64,000 nt of DNA from Prevotella sp. (GTDB taxonomy: Bacteria > Bacteroidota > Bacteroidia > Bacteroidales > Bacteroidaceae): assembly GCA_017474925.1 (NCBI GenBank), contig JAFVGN010000049.1, forward strand, positions 1-64,000. Direction: 5' to 3'. Of the stretch, positions 52,916-61,975 are shown piece by piece. Positions within the stretch are counted from its first letter, which is position 1. Each line of letters starts with the position of its first letter. A model generated the notes under the pieces. It ran no database searches. It saw only the letters and a program-made list of their open reading frames with translations, and had not been told where the DNA came from. Made by a program: the position numbers and the translations under genes.

Positions 52916-53896
52916 ATGACCGGCAAGCGTGTTTCCATCGTATTATGTACCTATAATGGCAGTCGCTACCTGCGTGAACAGATGGACACGCTGGTAGGGC
53001 AGACCTATCCTGTGAGCGAGATCATCGCGCAGGATGACGGCTCTTCTGACCATACGATGGACATTCTGCGCGAATACGCTTCGCGCTATCCTTACATCAA
53101 GGTCTTTACGAACGATGGTGAACACGGGGTGAATGACAATTTCTTCCATGCCATCCGTCGGGCTACGGGCGACTATGTAGCCATTTGCGACCAGGACGAT
53201 GTGTGGGAGAAGGACAAGCTTGCTCGTCAGATGGCAGCTGTGGGACGTGCGGTGCTGTGTGCCGGACGCTCGGTGCCTTTCTCTCAGGACGGCTCTCCGG
53301 TGAACCAGGATTCTAGGACGCCGAACGTCACCGTGCTGCGGATGATGTACAGTGCCGAGATTGCCGGCCATACGATGCTGTTGCGTCGCGACTTCCTGAT
53401 GAGCCTGCCTATGGACTGTGGCATGTATCACCATAATTATTACGATATGATATTCTCCGTGGCGGCAGCGGCCTGCGAGGGCATTGTCTGGCTGGACGAC
53501 GTCCTGGTGCATCAGCGCCGTTATCAGGATGCCACCACTTTTTCTTCCTCATGCCAGCAGCAGCCTTCCGTCTCCAACGGATGGAACATGCTGAAGTGGT
53601 GTCTCTCACACTACGGCGAAGTTCATGCCTTGGCACTACCTTATTATAATGAGTGGGAGGAGCTGCTGAGGCTTTTGCCTGTCGATACGAAGAGTCGTCG
53701 TGACGGCATCCGGATGATGCAGTTGCAAAAGGGTAGGGGTGTTGTCAATTTCCTGCGCTTTCAGTGGTTTTGCCTGCGCCATCGTACCGAACTGTTCCAT
53801 ACGCGTGGCAGTGATCCTTTCAATCTGCTTCGTGCCTTACTCTATCCGTTGACTTCGTGCTACTATCGGCGCGACTTGATCAAGGACAGGAAGTAG
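52916..53896 (+). CDS. Glycosyltransferase family 2
   Basis: This 326-residue GT-A enzyme has VSIVLCTYNGSRYLREQMDT, DDGSSDHT and ICDQDDVW (the DxD-type site). It resembles rhamnosyl or other sugar transferases that start from nucleotide sugars. It ends in a basic stretch and overlaps the flippase gene tail to tail by 34 bases. Co-transcribed with the LicD gene 34 bases upstream. Confidence 0.9.
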   Translation: MTGKRVSIVLCTYNGSRYLREQMDTLVGQTYPVSEIIAQDDGSSDHTMDILREYASRYPYIKVFTNDGEHGVNDNFFHAIRRATGDYVAICDQDDVWEKDKLARQMAAVGRAVLCAGRSVPFSQDGSPVNQDSRTPNVTVLRMMYSAEIAGHTMLLRRDFLMSLPMDCGMYHHNYYDMIFSVAAAACEGIVWLDDVLVHQRRYQDATTFSSSCQQQPSVSNGWNMLKWCLSHYGEVHALALPYYNEWEELLRLLPVDTKSRRDGIRMMQLQKGRGVVNFLRFQWFCLRHRTELFHTRGSDPFNLLRALLYPLTSCYYRRDLIKDRK

Positions 53897-55308
53897 TTCA
53901 GACATTCGTCGAAAATCCTGACCTTGGCCACTTTCATGATTAGAATGTAGGCAGCTGTCGCAACGGCCATCCGTACCGCGATACTCACGATGGGCTGTCT
54001 GATGTCCCGTGCGGCCAGGTAGGCTATGGTCATGCAACCTACTGCCGACAGCAGGAAGGGCACGATGTCTTTCAGAACGTCCAGGAAGCGAAGTCCTGTC
54101 AGCCTGCCAGCCAAAACCTGCCAGACAACAGTCCATAGTACCTGCATCAGTGCAAAAGCCGCCACCATGCCTGTGACGCCCCATTGGCTGAAGGTCAGGA
54201 TGAAGCCTATCTGAACGGCAATCTGGGCTGCCGTACTCCACATGTAGGTGTCGGAGCGGCCGTGACTGATGAACAGGTTCTGGTAGAGCGTCTGAATAGG
54301 CAGGAAGGCTCCTCCTATGCAGAGGATGCGCAGCAGCGACACGCTGTCAGTCCACTGTTGACCCAACAGCAGTACAATGAAGTCGGCAATCAGTCCCAGC
54401 CCCAACATGGCCGGCATAGAGAGGAATGCCGTGAACCGCAGCATTTTGCGGAAGACATTAAGCTGGCGGTCTTCTTCCTCGTTGATGGAGGCCAGTATGG
54501 GTTGTGCCACCTGCTGAATGGTACCTGATATGAGCGAGTGCCCCATCGTATTCCACTTGCTGGCTTGGGTGTAGTTGCCCACGGCACCGGCTGAGAACAG
54601 ACGGCCGAAGATGACCGACAGGATGTTGCTGTTTATCTGGTTCATGATGTTGGTCAGCAGTATCTTGCTGCTGAATCCGAACATCTGTCGGACGGGTCTC
54701 AGGTCGATGTGCATCGAGGGCATCCAGCGTACATAGTAGAGCCGTCCTACGTTCACCAGACAGATGTAGGCAAACTGTTGCCAGGCCAGACTCCAGTATG
54801 AGTATCCGTTCAGTGCCAGTGTGATGCCTACGACGCCGCTACCTGCCAATGCCGTGAAACCAGTCACGGCTTTTTCGCGGTTCATCATGTTGCGGAACAT
54901 GTAGGCGGCGTGTGCCGTACCGATGCCTGCCACGACGAAAGAGGCGAATACCAGCCGCGACAGATCTACCAGTCCGGGTTGGTGGAAATAGCGAGCAATG
55001 AGCGGAGCGGAGAAGAAAAGCACTAGGTAGAGGGTCAGCGATACGAACGTGCTGAACCAGAATACGGCGTTGTAGTCGCGCTGCGTAGCTTGTTTCAGGT
55101 TGGTTATGGCTGCTGTGAACCCGCTCTCCTGCAGGGAGCCTGCTATGGCCGAGAAGATGGACAGCATGCCCACCATGCCATATTCTGCCGGTTCCAGCAG
55201 GCGACCCAGGACGATGCCGATGAGTGCACTCAGCAATTGTGTGGTGAGATTGTTCACAGCCCCCCACATCAGTCCCTTCGCTGTCCGTTCCTTCAAACCG
55301 TCACCCAT
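53863..55308 (-). CDS. Polysaccharide flippase (MOP superfamily)
   Basis: This 481-residue membrane protein has about fourteen helices and the Wzx-like N-terminus (KERTAKGLMWGAVNNLTTQL, LEPAEYGMVGMLSIFSAIAG). It flips lipid-linked glycan units across the inner membrane. No polymerase (Wzy) is seen nearby. It overlaps the upstream GT2 gene by eight bases. Confidence 0.9.
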   Translation of the reverse strand: MGDGLKERTAKGLMWGAVNNLTTQLLSALIGIVLGRLLEPAEYGMVGMLSIFSAIAGSLQESGFTAAITNLKQATQRDYNAVFWFSTFVSLTLYLVLFFSAPLIARYFHQPGLVDLSRLVFASFVVAGIGTAHAAYMFRNMMNREKAVTGFTALAGSGVVGITLALNGYSYWSLAWQQFAYICLVNVGRLYYVRWMPSMHIDLRPVRQMFGFSSKILLTNIMNQINSNILSVIFGRLFSAGAVGNYTQASKWNTMGHSLISGTIQQVAQPILASINEEEDRQLNVFRKMLRFTAFLSMPAMLGLGLIADFIVLLLGQQWTDSVSLLRILCIGGAFLPIQTLYQNLFISHGRSDTYMWSTAAQIAVQIGFILTFSQWGVTGMVAAFALMQVLWTVVWQVLAGRLTGLRFLDVLKDIVPFLLSAVGCMTIAYLAARDIRQPIVSIAVRMAVATAAYILIMKVAKVRIFDECLNYFLSLIKSRR

Positions 55309-56149
55309 TGGCCTCCCTGACTTTCTCCAATATTTCCTTCATGTGGTGGGCATACATGCTGTAGAGCCGCTTACCATTGCGCTGGCTCTGCTCGCCGGTG
55401 AATCCCTTGTTCCACAGGCGCATGCCTCCAGCCGACAGCGAACGGAAACGGGCGTCATACCAGCCAACCTGCAGCCCTGAGAGCCAGGCGCGCAGACACA
55501 ACTCGTCGTCGTCGTACTGGAACGGGGCAAAGTCGGCATCGATATGGTGCAGGTGCTCCATGAACAAGTCACGGCGAATCCACATGGGTGCCCTGTTGAC
55601 AGAAGGCACGAAGCGGAACTCCCCGCTCTTCAACGTCTCGTCGCGCATGCCGTGCCCCCAGCGATTCTCATCATCAAAGTCGATGCGCAGTCCCCAATTG
55701 CCGCCGATGATGGCCAACCGGGGGTGCTGTTTGAAGTAGCCGATGGCCTGCGCCATCCATTGCACGTCGGAGTCGAAGTCGTCATCGTCCTGCAGCAGCA
55801 CGATATACTTACCGTTCGACAGCCGGATGGCCTTGTCGTACGTGCGATTCTCGTACAGGTCGTTGGCCCGCAGCAGAAACTCGTTGGCACCCGTCAGTGC
55901 TTGGGCCAACCGCTGGGTATGCTCCAAGCTCGAACCGTCGTCAATCACAATAATCTCGATATCCTTACGGTGGCGCAGTTTCGGCAGGATGTGGCACACC
56001 TGCAGGCTCTTGTCGTGCGATTGGATGATGATGCTCACCTCTGGCGTGTCGTTGTATCCCTTGGCAACCCATGCTGCGTACGACTTCTGCGGAGCTCTCT
56101 TCGTGCGTTTCAGAATCGCTAGCCGTATTTTTTCCAATAAAAGCTTCAT
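55301..56149 (-). CDS. Glycosyltransferase family 2
   Basis: This 282-residue enzyme has VSIIIQSHDKSLQVCHILPK, VIDDGSSLEHTQRL and the DxD-like run LLQDDDDFDSDVQW. An N-terminal basic helix may attach to the membrane. I chose 56149 because the earlier ATG (56170) lies inside the -7 box. It is followed by the flippase, so both act on the same glycan. Confidence 0.87.
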   Translation of the reverse strand: MKLLLEKIRLAILKRTKRAPQKSYAAWVAKGYNDTPEVSIIIQSHDKSLQVCHILPKLRHRKDIEIIVIDDGSSLEHTQRLAQALTGANEFLLRANDLYENRTYDKAIRLSNGKYIVLLQDDDDFDSDVQWMAQAIGYFKQHPRLAIIGGNWGLRIDFDDENRWGHGMRDETLKSGEFRFVPSVNRAPMWIRRDLFMEHLHHIDADFAPFQYDDDELCLRAWLSGLQVGWYDARFRSLSAGGMRLWNKGFTGEQSQRNGKRLYSMYAHHMKEILEKVREANG

Positions 56150-56167
56150 TTTTTCACTATTTGCGTG

Positions 56168-56226
56168 CAAAGTTACGAAAAATAAATGGATTTATTTTGT
56201 TCTGCGCTCGACTTTTCGTAACTTTG
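56168..56226. promoter_or_regulatory. Bidirectional promoter module between GT2 and acyltransferase
   Basis: TAACTTTG faces left at 56168-56175 and right at 56219-56226. The ends gtgcaaagttacgaaaaa and ttttcgtaactttgc are inverted copies of each other. It is the shortest and cleanest example of the repeated module. Confidence 0.75.
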
Positions 56227-56245
56227 CCCACATAAAGACTATTCT

Positions 56246-57328
56246 ATGGAAACATTACCCAAAAAACCAAGACTGGAATGGCTGGACGCCATGCGTGGTT
56301 TCACCATGATTTTGGTTGTGGCAAACCACGTCAGCCAGACAGGCTTCATGCAGGCTGTCAAGTTCTCGTCCTCGCTGTCGTTCCTCATTCTTTTCCGCAT
56401 GCCGCTGTTCTTCTTCATCAGTGGTTTCCTGGCCTACAAGGCTTCCCAGGTATGGGACGTGCGAAACCTCTGCCGGTTGGTTGGCAAGAAGCTGCGTATA
56501 CAAATCATCCCCACGCTGGTGTTCTTCTTCCTGGGTATGGCGGTGCTCTATCAGGATTTCTTCGTTGCCGTCGAGGAGAAGTTCCATTCGCCCCTGAAGG
56601 GTGGCTACTGGTTCACCATCGCCCTGCTCTACATGTTCATCATCTACTACCTGTTCGCCTATCTGGAGAGTAAGATGCGCTGGAAATCGTGGATCCCCAT
56701 TACCCTACTGTTCCTGGTGTCCATGTGCGTCTACGAGACTTGCTACCTGCCCAATGACTTCTGGTGGGCCTTCGGATACCGTAAGACCAAACCAACCACC
56801 TTCCTTGACGACACCTGCCTCATACAAGTCATGCTCTACATGCCCTTCTTCCTTTATGGCAACATCGTACACCGCTATTGGGACCGTGCCCAGCGCGTCA
56901 TGGATTCCAAGTGGTTTTTCCCGCTCATCGTCGTGCTGGTCATCCTGGCCACGATGGACTCGCTCAAGTGGCATGTCATGCGCATGCAGTGGGCGGTCAT
57001 TCCCCTGACGCTGGCCCGTTTCATCCTGCTCACCGTGACCTTCATGTATTTCCGTCACTATGCCAAGTACTTCACCAAGTTCACGTGGGTGGGGCGCACT
57101 CTGCAGTACATTGGCCGCCGCACCCTCGACATCTATCTCATCCACTACCTGTTCCTACCCAACCTGCCTGGTGTGGGATCGTTCTTCAAGGCCAACCAGC
57201 ACAATTTCGCCATTGACCTGACGCTGGCCGTCCTTATTGCGCTGTTGGTCATCGGGTTCAGCTGTGTCACCAGCAACATCCTGCGTGTTAGCCCGTTCTT
57301 CAAGAAGTACCTCTTCGGCCGGTCGTGA
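56246..57328 (+). CDS. Acyltransferase family 3 membrane protein
   Basis: This 360-residue OafA/NodX-type protein has about ten helices and the family start RLEWLDAMRGFTMILVVANH with the conserved His. It likely puts an acetyl or other acyl group on the surface glycan made by the neighbouring genes. A terminator follows at 57432. Confidence 0.88.
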   Translation: METLPKKPRLEWLDAMRGFTMILVVANHVSQTGFMQAVKFSSSLSFLILFRMPLFFFISGFLAYKASQVWDVRNLCRLVGKKLRIQIIPTLVFFFLGMAVLYQDFFVAVEEKFHSPLKGGYWFTIALLYMFIIYYLFAYLESKMRWKSWIPITLLFLVSMCVYETCYLPNDFWWAFGYRKTKPTTFLDDTCLIQVMLYMPFFLYGNIVHRYWDRAQRVMDSKWFFPLIVVLVILATMDSLKWHVMRMQWAVIPLTLARFILLTVTFMYFRHYAKYFTKFTWVGRTLQYIGRRTLDIYLIHYLFLPNLPGVGSFFKANQHNFAIDLTLAVLIALLVIGFSCVTSNILRVSPFFKKYLFGRS

Positions 57329-57431
57329 TGAAATAAGAAAAAGCGCGCGAAGCCATCGATGAGTTCACGATGACTTCATCTGGGCGGCGGGTGAGCATCA
57401 TCATGCAATGAGATGCAGCGGACATCAACGA

Positions 57432-57468
57432 AAGAAGACGCCACATCGAAACGTGGCGTCTTCTTGGG
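57432..57468. terminator. Terminator between acyltransferase and hydrolase
   Basis: The 13-bp stem aagaagacgccac and complement has an 8-base loop, with a T-rich end on +. The region 57329-57431 holds nothing else I can see. Confidence 0.8.
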
Positions 57469-57498
57469 TTATTTAGCAATAGTCGGGTTTGGCGGGAC

Positions 57499-59337
57499 TT
57501 ACTTGCCGAGCCACTCTCTGAGCTGTTTCTGGTATTCGAAGATAGGCAACGTAGGATTGTCGAGTGCCTGCATCATATTGACAATGGGAAGGTTCTGACG
57601 GCCGTCCTCTTCGTTCCCGTTGTCACCGTTCTCGACATTCTCACCGTTTTCACCATTGTCTTCCGGCAGTTCGTAGAAGTAGATGATAAAGTCGCGGATC
57701 AGCTTCTCAATGTCAACGCCTGAATCCTCGGACATCTCCTCGAAGTCCTGTTCGGTGTAACCGGTCTCCTGTATGGCCATGGCGACAAGCTGTTCCAAGT
57801 CAACATCGGCAGGTAAACCAGTTCCTGGCACCTGTCCCAGACTGGCAAGCACCTGCTTGATAATGGCGCGACAGTCGATGCCCATAGCATCCAGCTGGCG
57901 CATGAGTTCCACGGGGTCGTCAGACTGCTCGATGAGTTGCTCGTATTCAGGGTTAAGCCTGTCGTTGGTGTACATCTGGGGCCAGGCAGCAACAGCAGCT
58001 AGACTCTGGATGAAGAAGATAGACGTGGCACTCAGGTGTCCCAGCTTAGGTACGATGAAGTTGGTCTGCAGGTTAGTCTTACCAGGAATGATGTGGGGCG
58101 TGTAACCGTTCTCCCTGAGATAGGAGAGGATGGGGCGGGCACACTGTACGGGTACGTAGTCGTCACCACGTGAATGGAAGATGTAGAGACGCTGGCTGGG
58201 GTCAGTCTCCCAGTTGTTTTCAACGTTGAAGGTCTTAAGGATTTCCTGCATAGCCAGGCTCTGCTCTGACTCTAGGTCGCAGTAGGCATCGCTCAGGATT
58301 TCGTGAATCTTCTTCTCGCGTCCGATGCTATCGCAGACAGGCCATGAGGAGTATTGCTTTGACAGTATCAGCTCGTCAATGCGGTCGCAAATGTAAGGCT
58401 GGAAGACATCCTTGTAGTCAATGTTCAGCATTTGGGTCTCTTTGGTGCACACCATGATCAGCAGAGGTACGGCATTGTAGGCAGTCTCGTCAAGGATGAC
58501 ATATTGGCGGTAGGCCTCGCAAATGTCGCTGGGGCTGCCACCGGCAAAGGTCTTGTCGAAGGACACCTGATCGGCATACTCCTTGTCGCGAACCTTCTGG
58601 ACTATCAGGGCGTCATAGCCGCCGCTAGAGTAGCCCACGTTGAAAAGCAGGGGACCGTAGTCGAAGCCCATCTTGTCGAGTAGCTGGCGGGCAGCCAGCA
58701 GACCGTCGAGCGTGGCGTAGGCGTTAGGAGTGCCTTGTGCGAAAGCCTGCGGGAAGCGTTCCGTGGCACCGAAGCCGAAGAAATCGCTCTCAACGATGAT
58801 ATAGTTAGGCTTCAGCGGATTGGCCAGGAACATGTTCTCGAGCTCACCGTTCTCCCTGGTCGGGGCCTCGTCCTTGTGGAACTTGGTGTAGTGGTTGAAT
58901 AGCAGGATGCCCTCGCACTTGGCCTCACCTTCCCAAAGGTTCTTGGGAATGAGAATGGTTCCGCTCAGCGAGATGGACGCTCCGGTGGGGTCAACGCTAG
59001 GATAGACGTAGTTCAGCTTCATGATGGAGCGCTCCTGCTGTAGGTTCACGGGGATACCGTCGGCATCGATGTCGAAGGAGAGTTTGTCGGGGAACTGCTC
59101 ATAGATAACAGGCTCGCTGCCAATCTCGAGCTCGTCGAACTTGGCTTTGATACCTTTGAGCACCTCGCCGTCATAGGTGGTCACAATCAGTGTTCCGTCG
59201 TCGTTAAAGTCGATGGAAGAGAGCTCGGAGCTAGTAAATACTTTCATTGTACCGTCGGCCATCTTGATCTTGACGATCTTGGCGCTGACAGCCATAACGG
59301 CTACAAGAGCCAGCAGGGTAAGTAGAATTTTCTTCAT
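57499..59337 (-). CDS. Secreted alpha/beta hydrolase
   Basis: This 612-residue exported protein has a signal peptide (MKKILLTLLALVAVMAVSA), a short N-terminal beta segment (TMKVFTSSELSSIDF, frequent in Prevotella secreted proteins) and an alpha/beta hydrolase domain resembling secretory lipases: S237 in GYSSGG, the acid in HSRGDDYVP and His in PKLGHLS. Esterase or lipase activity is inferred; the substrate is unknown. Near residues 565-590 there is an Asn/Gly/Glu run (ENGENVENGDNGNEEDG). It lies seven bases after the small secreted gene's stop in the minus direction of the next entry, so the two may share a transcript. Confidence 0.8.
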   Translation of the reverse strand: MKKILLTLLALVAVMAVSAKIVKIKMADGTMKVFTSSELSSIDFNDDGTLIVTTYDGEVLKGIKAKFDELEIGSEPVIYEQFPDKLSFDIDADGIPVNLQQERSIMKLNYVYPSVDPTGASISLSGTILIPKNLWEGEAKCEGILLFNHYTKFHKDEAPTRENGELENMFLANPLKPNYIIVESDFFGFGATERFPQAFAQGTPNAYATLDGLLAARQLLDKMGFDYGPLLFNVGYSSGGYDALIVQKVRDKEYADQVSFDKTFAGGSPSDICEAYRQYVILDETAYNAVPLLIMVCTKETQMLNIDYKDVFQPYICDRIDELILSKQYSSWPVCDSIGREKKIHEILSDAYCDLESEQSLAMQEILKTFNVENNWETDPSQRLYIFHSRGDDYVPVQCARPILSYLRENGYTPHIIPGKTNLQTNFIVPKLGHLSATSIFFIQSLAAVAAWPQMYTNDRLNPEYEQLIEQSDDPVELMRQLDAMGIDCRAIIKQVLASLGQVPGTGLPADVDLEQLVAMAIQETGYTEQDFEEMSEDSGVDIEKLIRDFIIYFYELPEDNGENGENVENGDNGNEEDGRQNLPIVNMMQALDNPTLPIFEYQKQLREWLGK

Positions 59338-59343
59338 AGCTGT

Positions 59344-59691
59344 TTACTTCTTAATGACCTTGCGTACCTTATTATCTTCACGAATCACATAGACACCCTT
59401 GCTGTTGCCGGGATCCCCCTGCAGGCGGCGTCCATCCACAGTGTACCAGTCGCGCGTCGTGACGCTGGTGTTCAGTTTTTCCTGTCTGACGCCCGTCGTC
59501 TGGTCTTGACGGCGTACGACAGCCTCTTGAATGTCGTTCAACCTGGTATTGTCATCGTAGATGATGCAGATGCTCTCGCGGTCGAACGTAATGCGCTTCA
59601 CTTGTTTGCCGTTATCAGCTGTCTGACCTTGCGCATTCAAGGCACAGCAGCTCAGCACGACGGCAGAGAAATAGACAAATACTTTTTTCAT
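59344..59691 (-). CDS. Small secreted protein with type IX-like tail
   Basis: This 115-residue protein has a signal peptide (MKKVFVYFSAVVLSCCALNA), a short middle part and a C-terminal tail (RDWYTVDGRRLQGDPGNSKG, then VYVIREDNK). The central KQVKRITFDRESICIIYDD segment resembles the KIVKIKMADG stretch at the start of the hydrolase that follows seven bases later. Function unknown; it may be a partner of the hydrolase. I chose 59691 because the longer frame adds a polar leader before the signal peptide. Confidence 0.7.
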   Translation of the reverse strand: MKKVFVYFSAVVLSCCALNAQGQTADNGKQVKRITFDRESICIIYDDNTRLNDIQEAVVRRQDQTTGVRQEKLNTSVTTRDWYTVDGRRLQGDPGNSKGVYVIREDNKVRKVIKK

Positions 59692-59758
59692 ATATTTACC
59701 ATTTAAAAGTAAAAAATTGGATGAATTAATTAAGCTATCGAGATTGCAGCGTTGAGTG

Positions 59759-60538
59759 TCACTCCTTGCCAATGAGTCCTATCTTCGAGGCACGTATAAA
59801 CTCGATGATGTGCCTGATGAACGGTCCGTCAGGAACCTGCTCCTCAATCTGGTTGACGGCATCGAATAGGGCTGTCTTGCTGTTGAACACCAAACGGTAG
59901 GCATTGGCGATGTGCTTCAGCGTCTTTTCATCGACACCATGCAGGCGTGCCACATGGGTATTGACACCACCATACTGGCGCTTGTTGGTGAAGATGATAT
60001 AGGGAGGGACATCATGCGAGAAGGTGGTGCCGGCCTGTATCATGGAGCCGGATCCCACGCGGGTCTGGGCATTCTCAATGACGGAGGAGGAGAAAATGAC
60101 ACCATCCTCGATCAGGCAGTCGCCGGCTATCTTGGTGCCATAGCCGAAGACGCAACGGTTGCCGACCTTGGTATCGTGCGAGATATGGGCACCTTCCATC
60201 AGCACGTTGTCGTTGCCTATGACGGTCTGGCCGCCATGATGGGTGGCACGGTTGACAACGACGTTCTCGCGGAAGATGTTGTTGTTGCCGATGACACACT
60301 CGCTTTTCTCGCCACGGAACTCGAAGTCCTGGGGCAGGGCGGCAATGACAGTACCCTGGTGCACCTTGTTGTTGTTGCCCATGCGGGTACCGTTACAGAT
60401 GCTGACAAAGGGGAAGATGATGCAATTGTCGCCAATGACCACATCGTCTTCTATGTAGACGAAGGGGAATATCTTACAGTTGTTGCCGATTCTTGCCTTG
60501 GGCGATACTTCGGCTCTTGGACTTATTTCACTTGCCAT
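59759..60538 (-). CDS. LpxA-like UDP-N-acetylglucosamine acyltransferase
   Basis: This 259-residue left-handed beta-helix protein has hexapeptide repeats through about residue 185 and the LpxA C-terminal helices. The catalytic His is present in AHISHD (E. coli H125). The second conserved histidine region of E. coli (AVHQF, H160) reads SSVIENAQ here. It may be the second LpxA-like paralogue seen in Bacteroidota, acting on lipid A or another acylated sugar. lpxB, lpxC or fabZ are not adjacent, in contrast with the canonical lpxA. Confidence 0.85.
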   Translation of the reverse strand: MASEISPRAEVSPKARIGNNCKIFPFVYIEDDVVIGDNCIIFPFVSICNGTRMGNNNKVHQGTVIAALPQDFEFRGEKSECVIGNNNIFRENVVVNRATHHGGQTVIGNDNVLMEGAHISHDTKVGNRCVFGYGTKIAGDCLIEDGVIFSSSVIENAQTRVGSGSMIQAGTTFSHDVPPYIIFTNKRQYGGVNTHVARLHGVDEKTLKHIANAYRLVFNSKTALFDAVNQIEEQVPDGPFIRHIIEFIRASKIGLIGKE

Positions 60539-60574
60539 AATTCATTGTTATTATAGGAATGATGATTGGTGCGG

Positions 60575-61969
60575 TTATTTACCACCGCCGCCTAATGCCG
60601 TATACAGCGACACCACGGCCTGCATCTTGCTAAAGTCGTTGGCAACCTTGTTGATCTGGGCAGAACGCAGCTGGGTCTGGGCTGTCAGCACCTCGAGATA
60701 GGTGGAACTCGAGCGCTCGTAGAGGGTACGTACGTCTTCCACCGTCTTGGCAAGCAGCTCTATACGCTGGGCCTCGATCTGTGAGTTGGCATCGTATTGG
60801 TTGTAGTTGACAAGAGCGTTGGACACCTCGTTTCCTGCTGAGAGGATGGCATTCTGCCAGACGTTGAAGGCCTGCTCGTACTTCAGCTTCGACACCTTCA
60901 GGTTGGCTGTCAGTGCACCACGAGCGAAGATGGGCTGTGTGAGGCTTCCAAACAAGTTGATCAGCCACTTGCCCGGGTTGATGGTACCGTTGACATTGGA
61001 GAAAGCCCCCGTGGCATTGATGGTAATGGTAGGATAGAACTGCGAGCGCGCCGTCTGCACGTCGTGGAAACAGGCTGCCAAGTTCATCTCGGCATTATGC
61101 ACATCGGGGCGGTTCTTCAGCAGGGCAATGCCGACACCCGTTGAGAACTCGGTGGGCAGCGACTGTTCGGCCAGCGTCGAGCGGGGAATCTGCTGTCCGG
61201 CCTGCCCGATGAGCAGGCTGAGCGCGTTTTCCGTAGCACGAATCTGGCGACGGAACTCGTTGGCCTGCGTCTGGGTTGACAGATAAGCAACCTGAGCACT
61301 CTGTACGGCGGTAGAGCGGGCGCGTCCGAGCTTGTACTGCAGCTGCATCATCTTCCACGTTTCTTCGGCCATTCCAGCCATCTCAGTGGTAATACGCAGC
61401 TGCTCGTCGAGCATCAGCAGGGTATAGTAGGCATTGGCAACGCCGCTGACCACCTGGGCGCGGACTGCCATCTGGTAGTCCTTGTATCCCAGAAGTTTCA
61501 TCTGTGTGGAACGCTTCTGTGACAAGATGTTGCCGAACAAGTCTAGTGTCCACGATGCCGTAACGGGTAGCGTGTAGGACTTGGTGGTCTTTGACGGGTC
61601 AGTATAGACGGTCTGAATGCTTCCCATGCTACCAGTGGTGCCAAAGGAGATGGCAGGCAGGAAGGCTAGCTTGGCTGCCTTCAGCATTGACTCGTACATC
61701 TTTACAGTCAAGGTTGCATTTTGCAGGTTAGCATTCTTCTGCAAGCCCTGTTCTATAAGGACCTGCAGTTGTGGGTCGGTGAACACGGCCCTCCAGGGCA
61801 GGTTGCCGAACGAGGCTGTATCCTGTAAGGAAACGGCCAGGGTGTCGACATCCGACACAGCATCACGGATGAGTCCCTCGGTGTTGACGTCAGGACGCTC
61901 ATACTTATTATATAGACCGCAACTGGCAAGCAGCATGGTCGCGGCTGCAAAAACTAATAACTTCTTCAT
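60575..61969 (-). CDS. RND efflux outer membrane factor (TolC/OprM family)
   Basis: This 464-residue lipoprotein (signal MKKLLVFAAATMLLASC) has the two OEP domains of the NodT family (WTLDLFGNILSQKRSTQMKL, RPDVHNAEMNLAACFHDVQT). It makes the outer channel of a tripartite pump. It follows the RND permease by six bases. Confidence 0.93.
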   Translation of the reverse strand: MKKLLVFAAATMLLASCGLYNKYERPDVNTEGLIRDAVSDVDTLAVSLQDTASFGNLPWRAVFTDPQLQVLIEQGLQKNANLQNATLTVKMYESMLKAAKLAFLPAISFGTTGSMGSIQTVYTDPSKTTKSYTLPVTASWTLDLFGNILSQKRSTQMKLLGYKDYQMAVRAQVVSGVANAYYTLLMLDEQLRITTEMAGMAEETWKMMQLQYKLGRARSTAVQSAQVAYLSTQTQANEFRRQIRATENALSLLIGQAGQQIPRSTLAEQSLPTEFSTGVGIALLKNRPDVHNAEMNLAACFHDVQTARSQFYPTITINATGAFSNVNGTINPGKWLINLFGSLTQPIFARGALTANLKVSKLKYEQAFNVWQNAILSAGNEVSNALVNYNQYDANSQIEAQRIELLAKTVEDVRTLYERSSSTYLEVLTAQTQLRSAQINKVANDFSKMQAVVSLYTALGGGGK

Positions 61970-61975
61970 AGCTTT

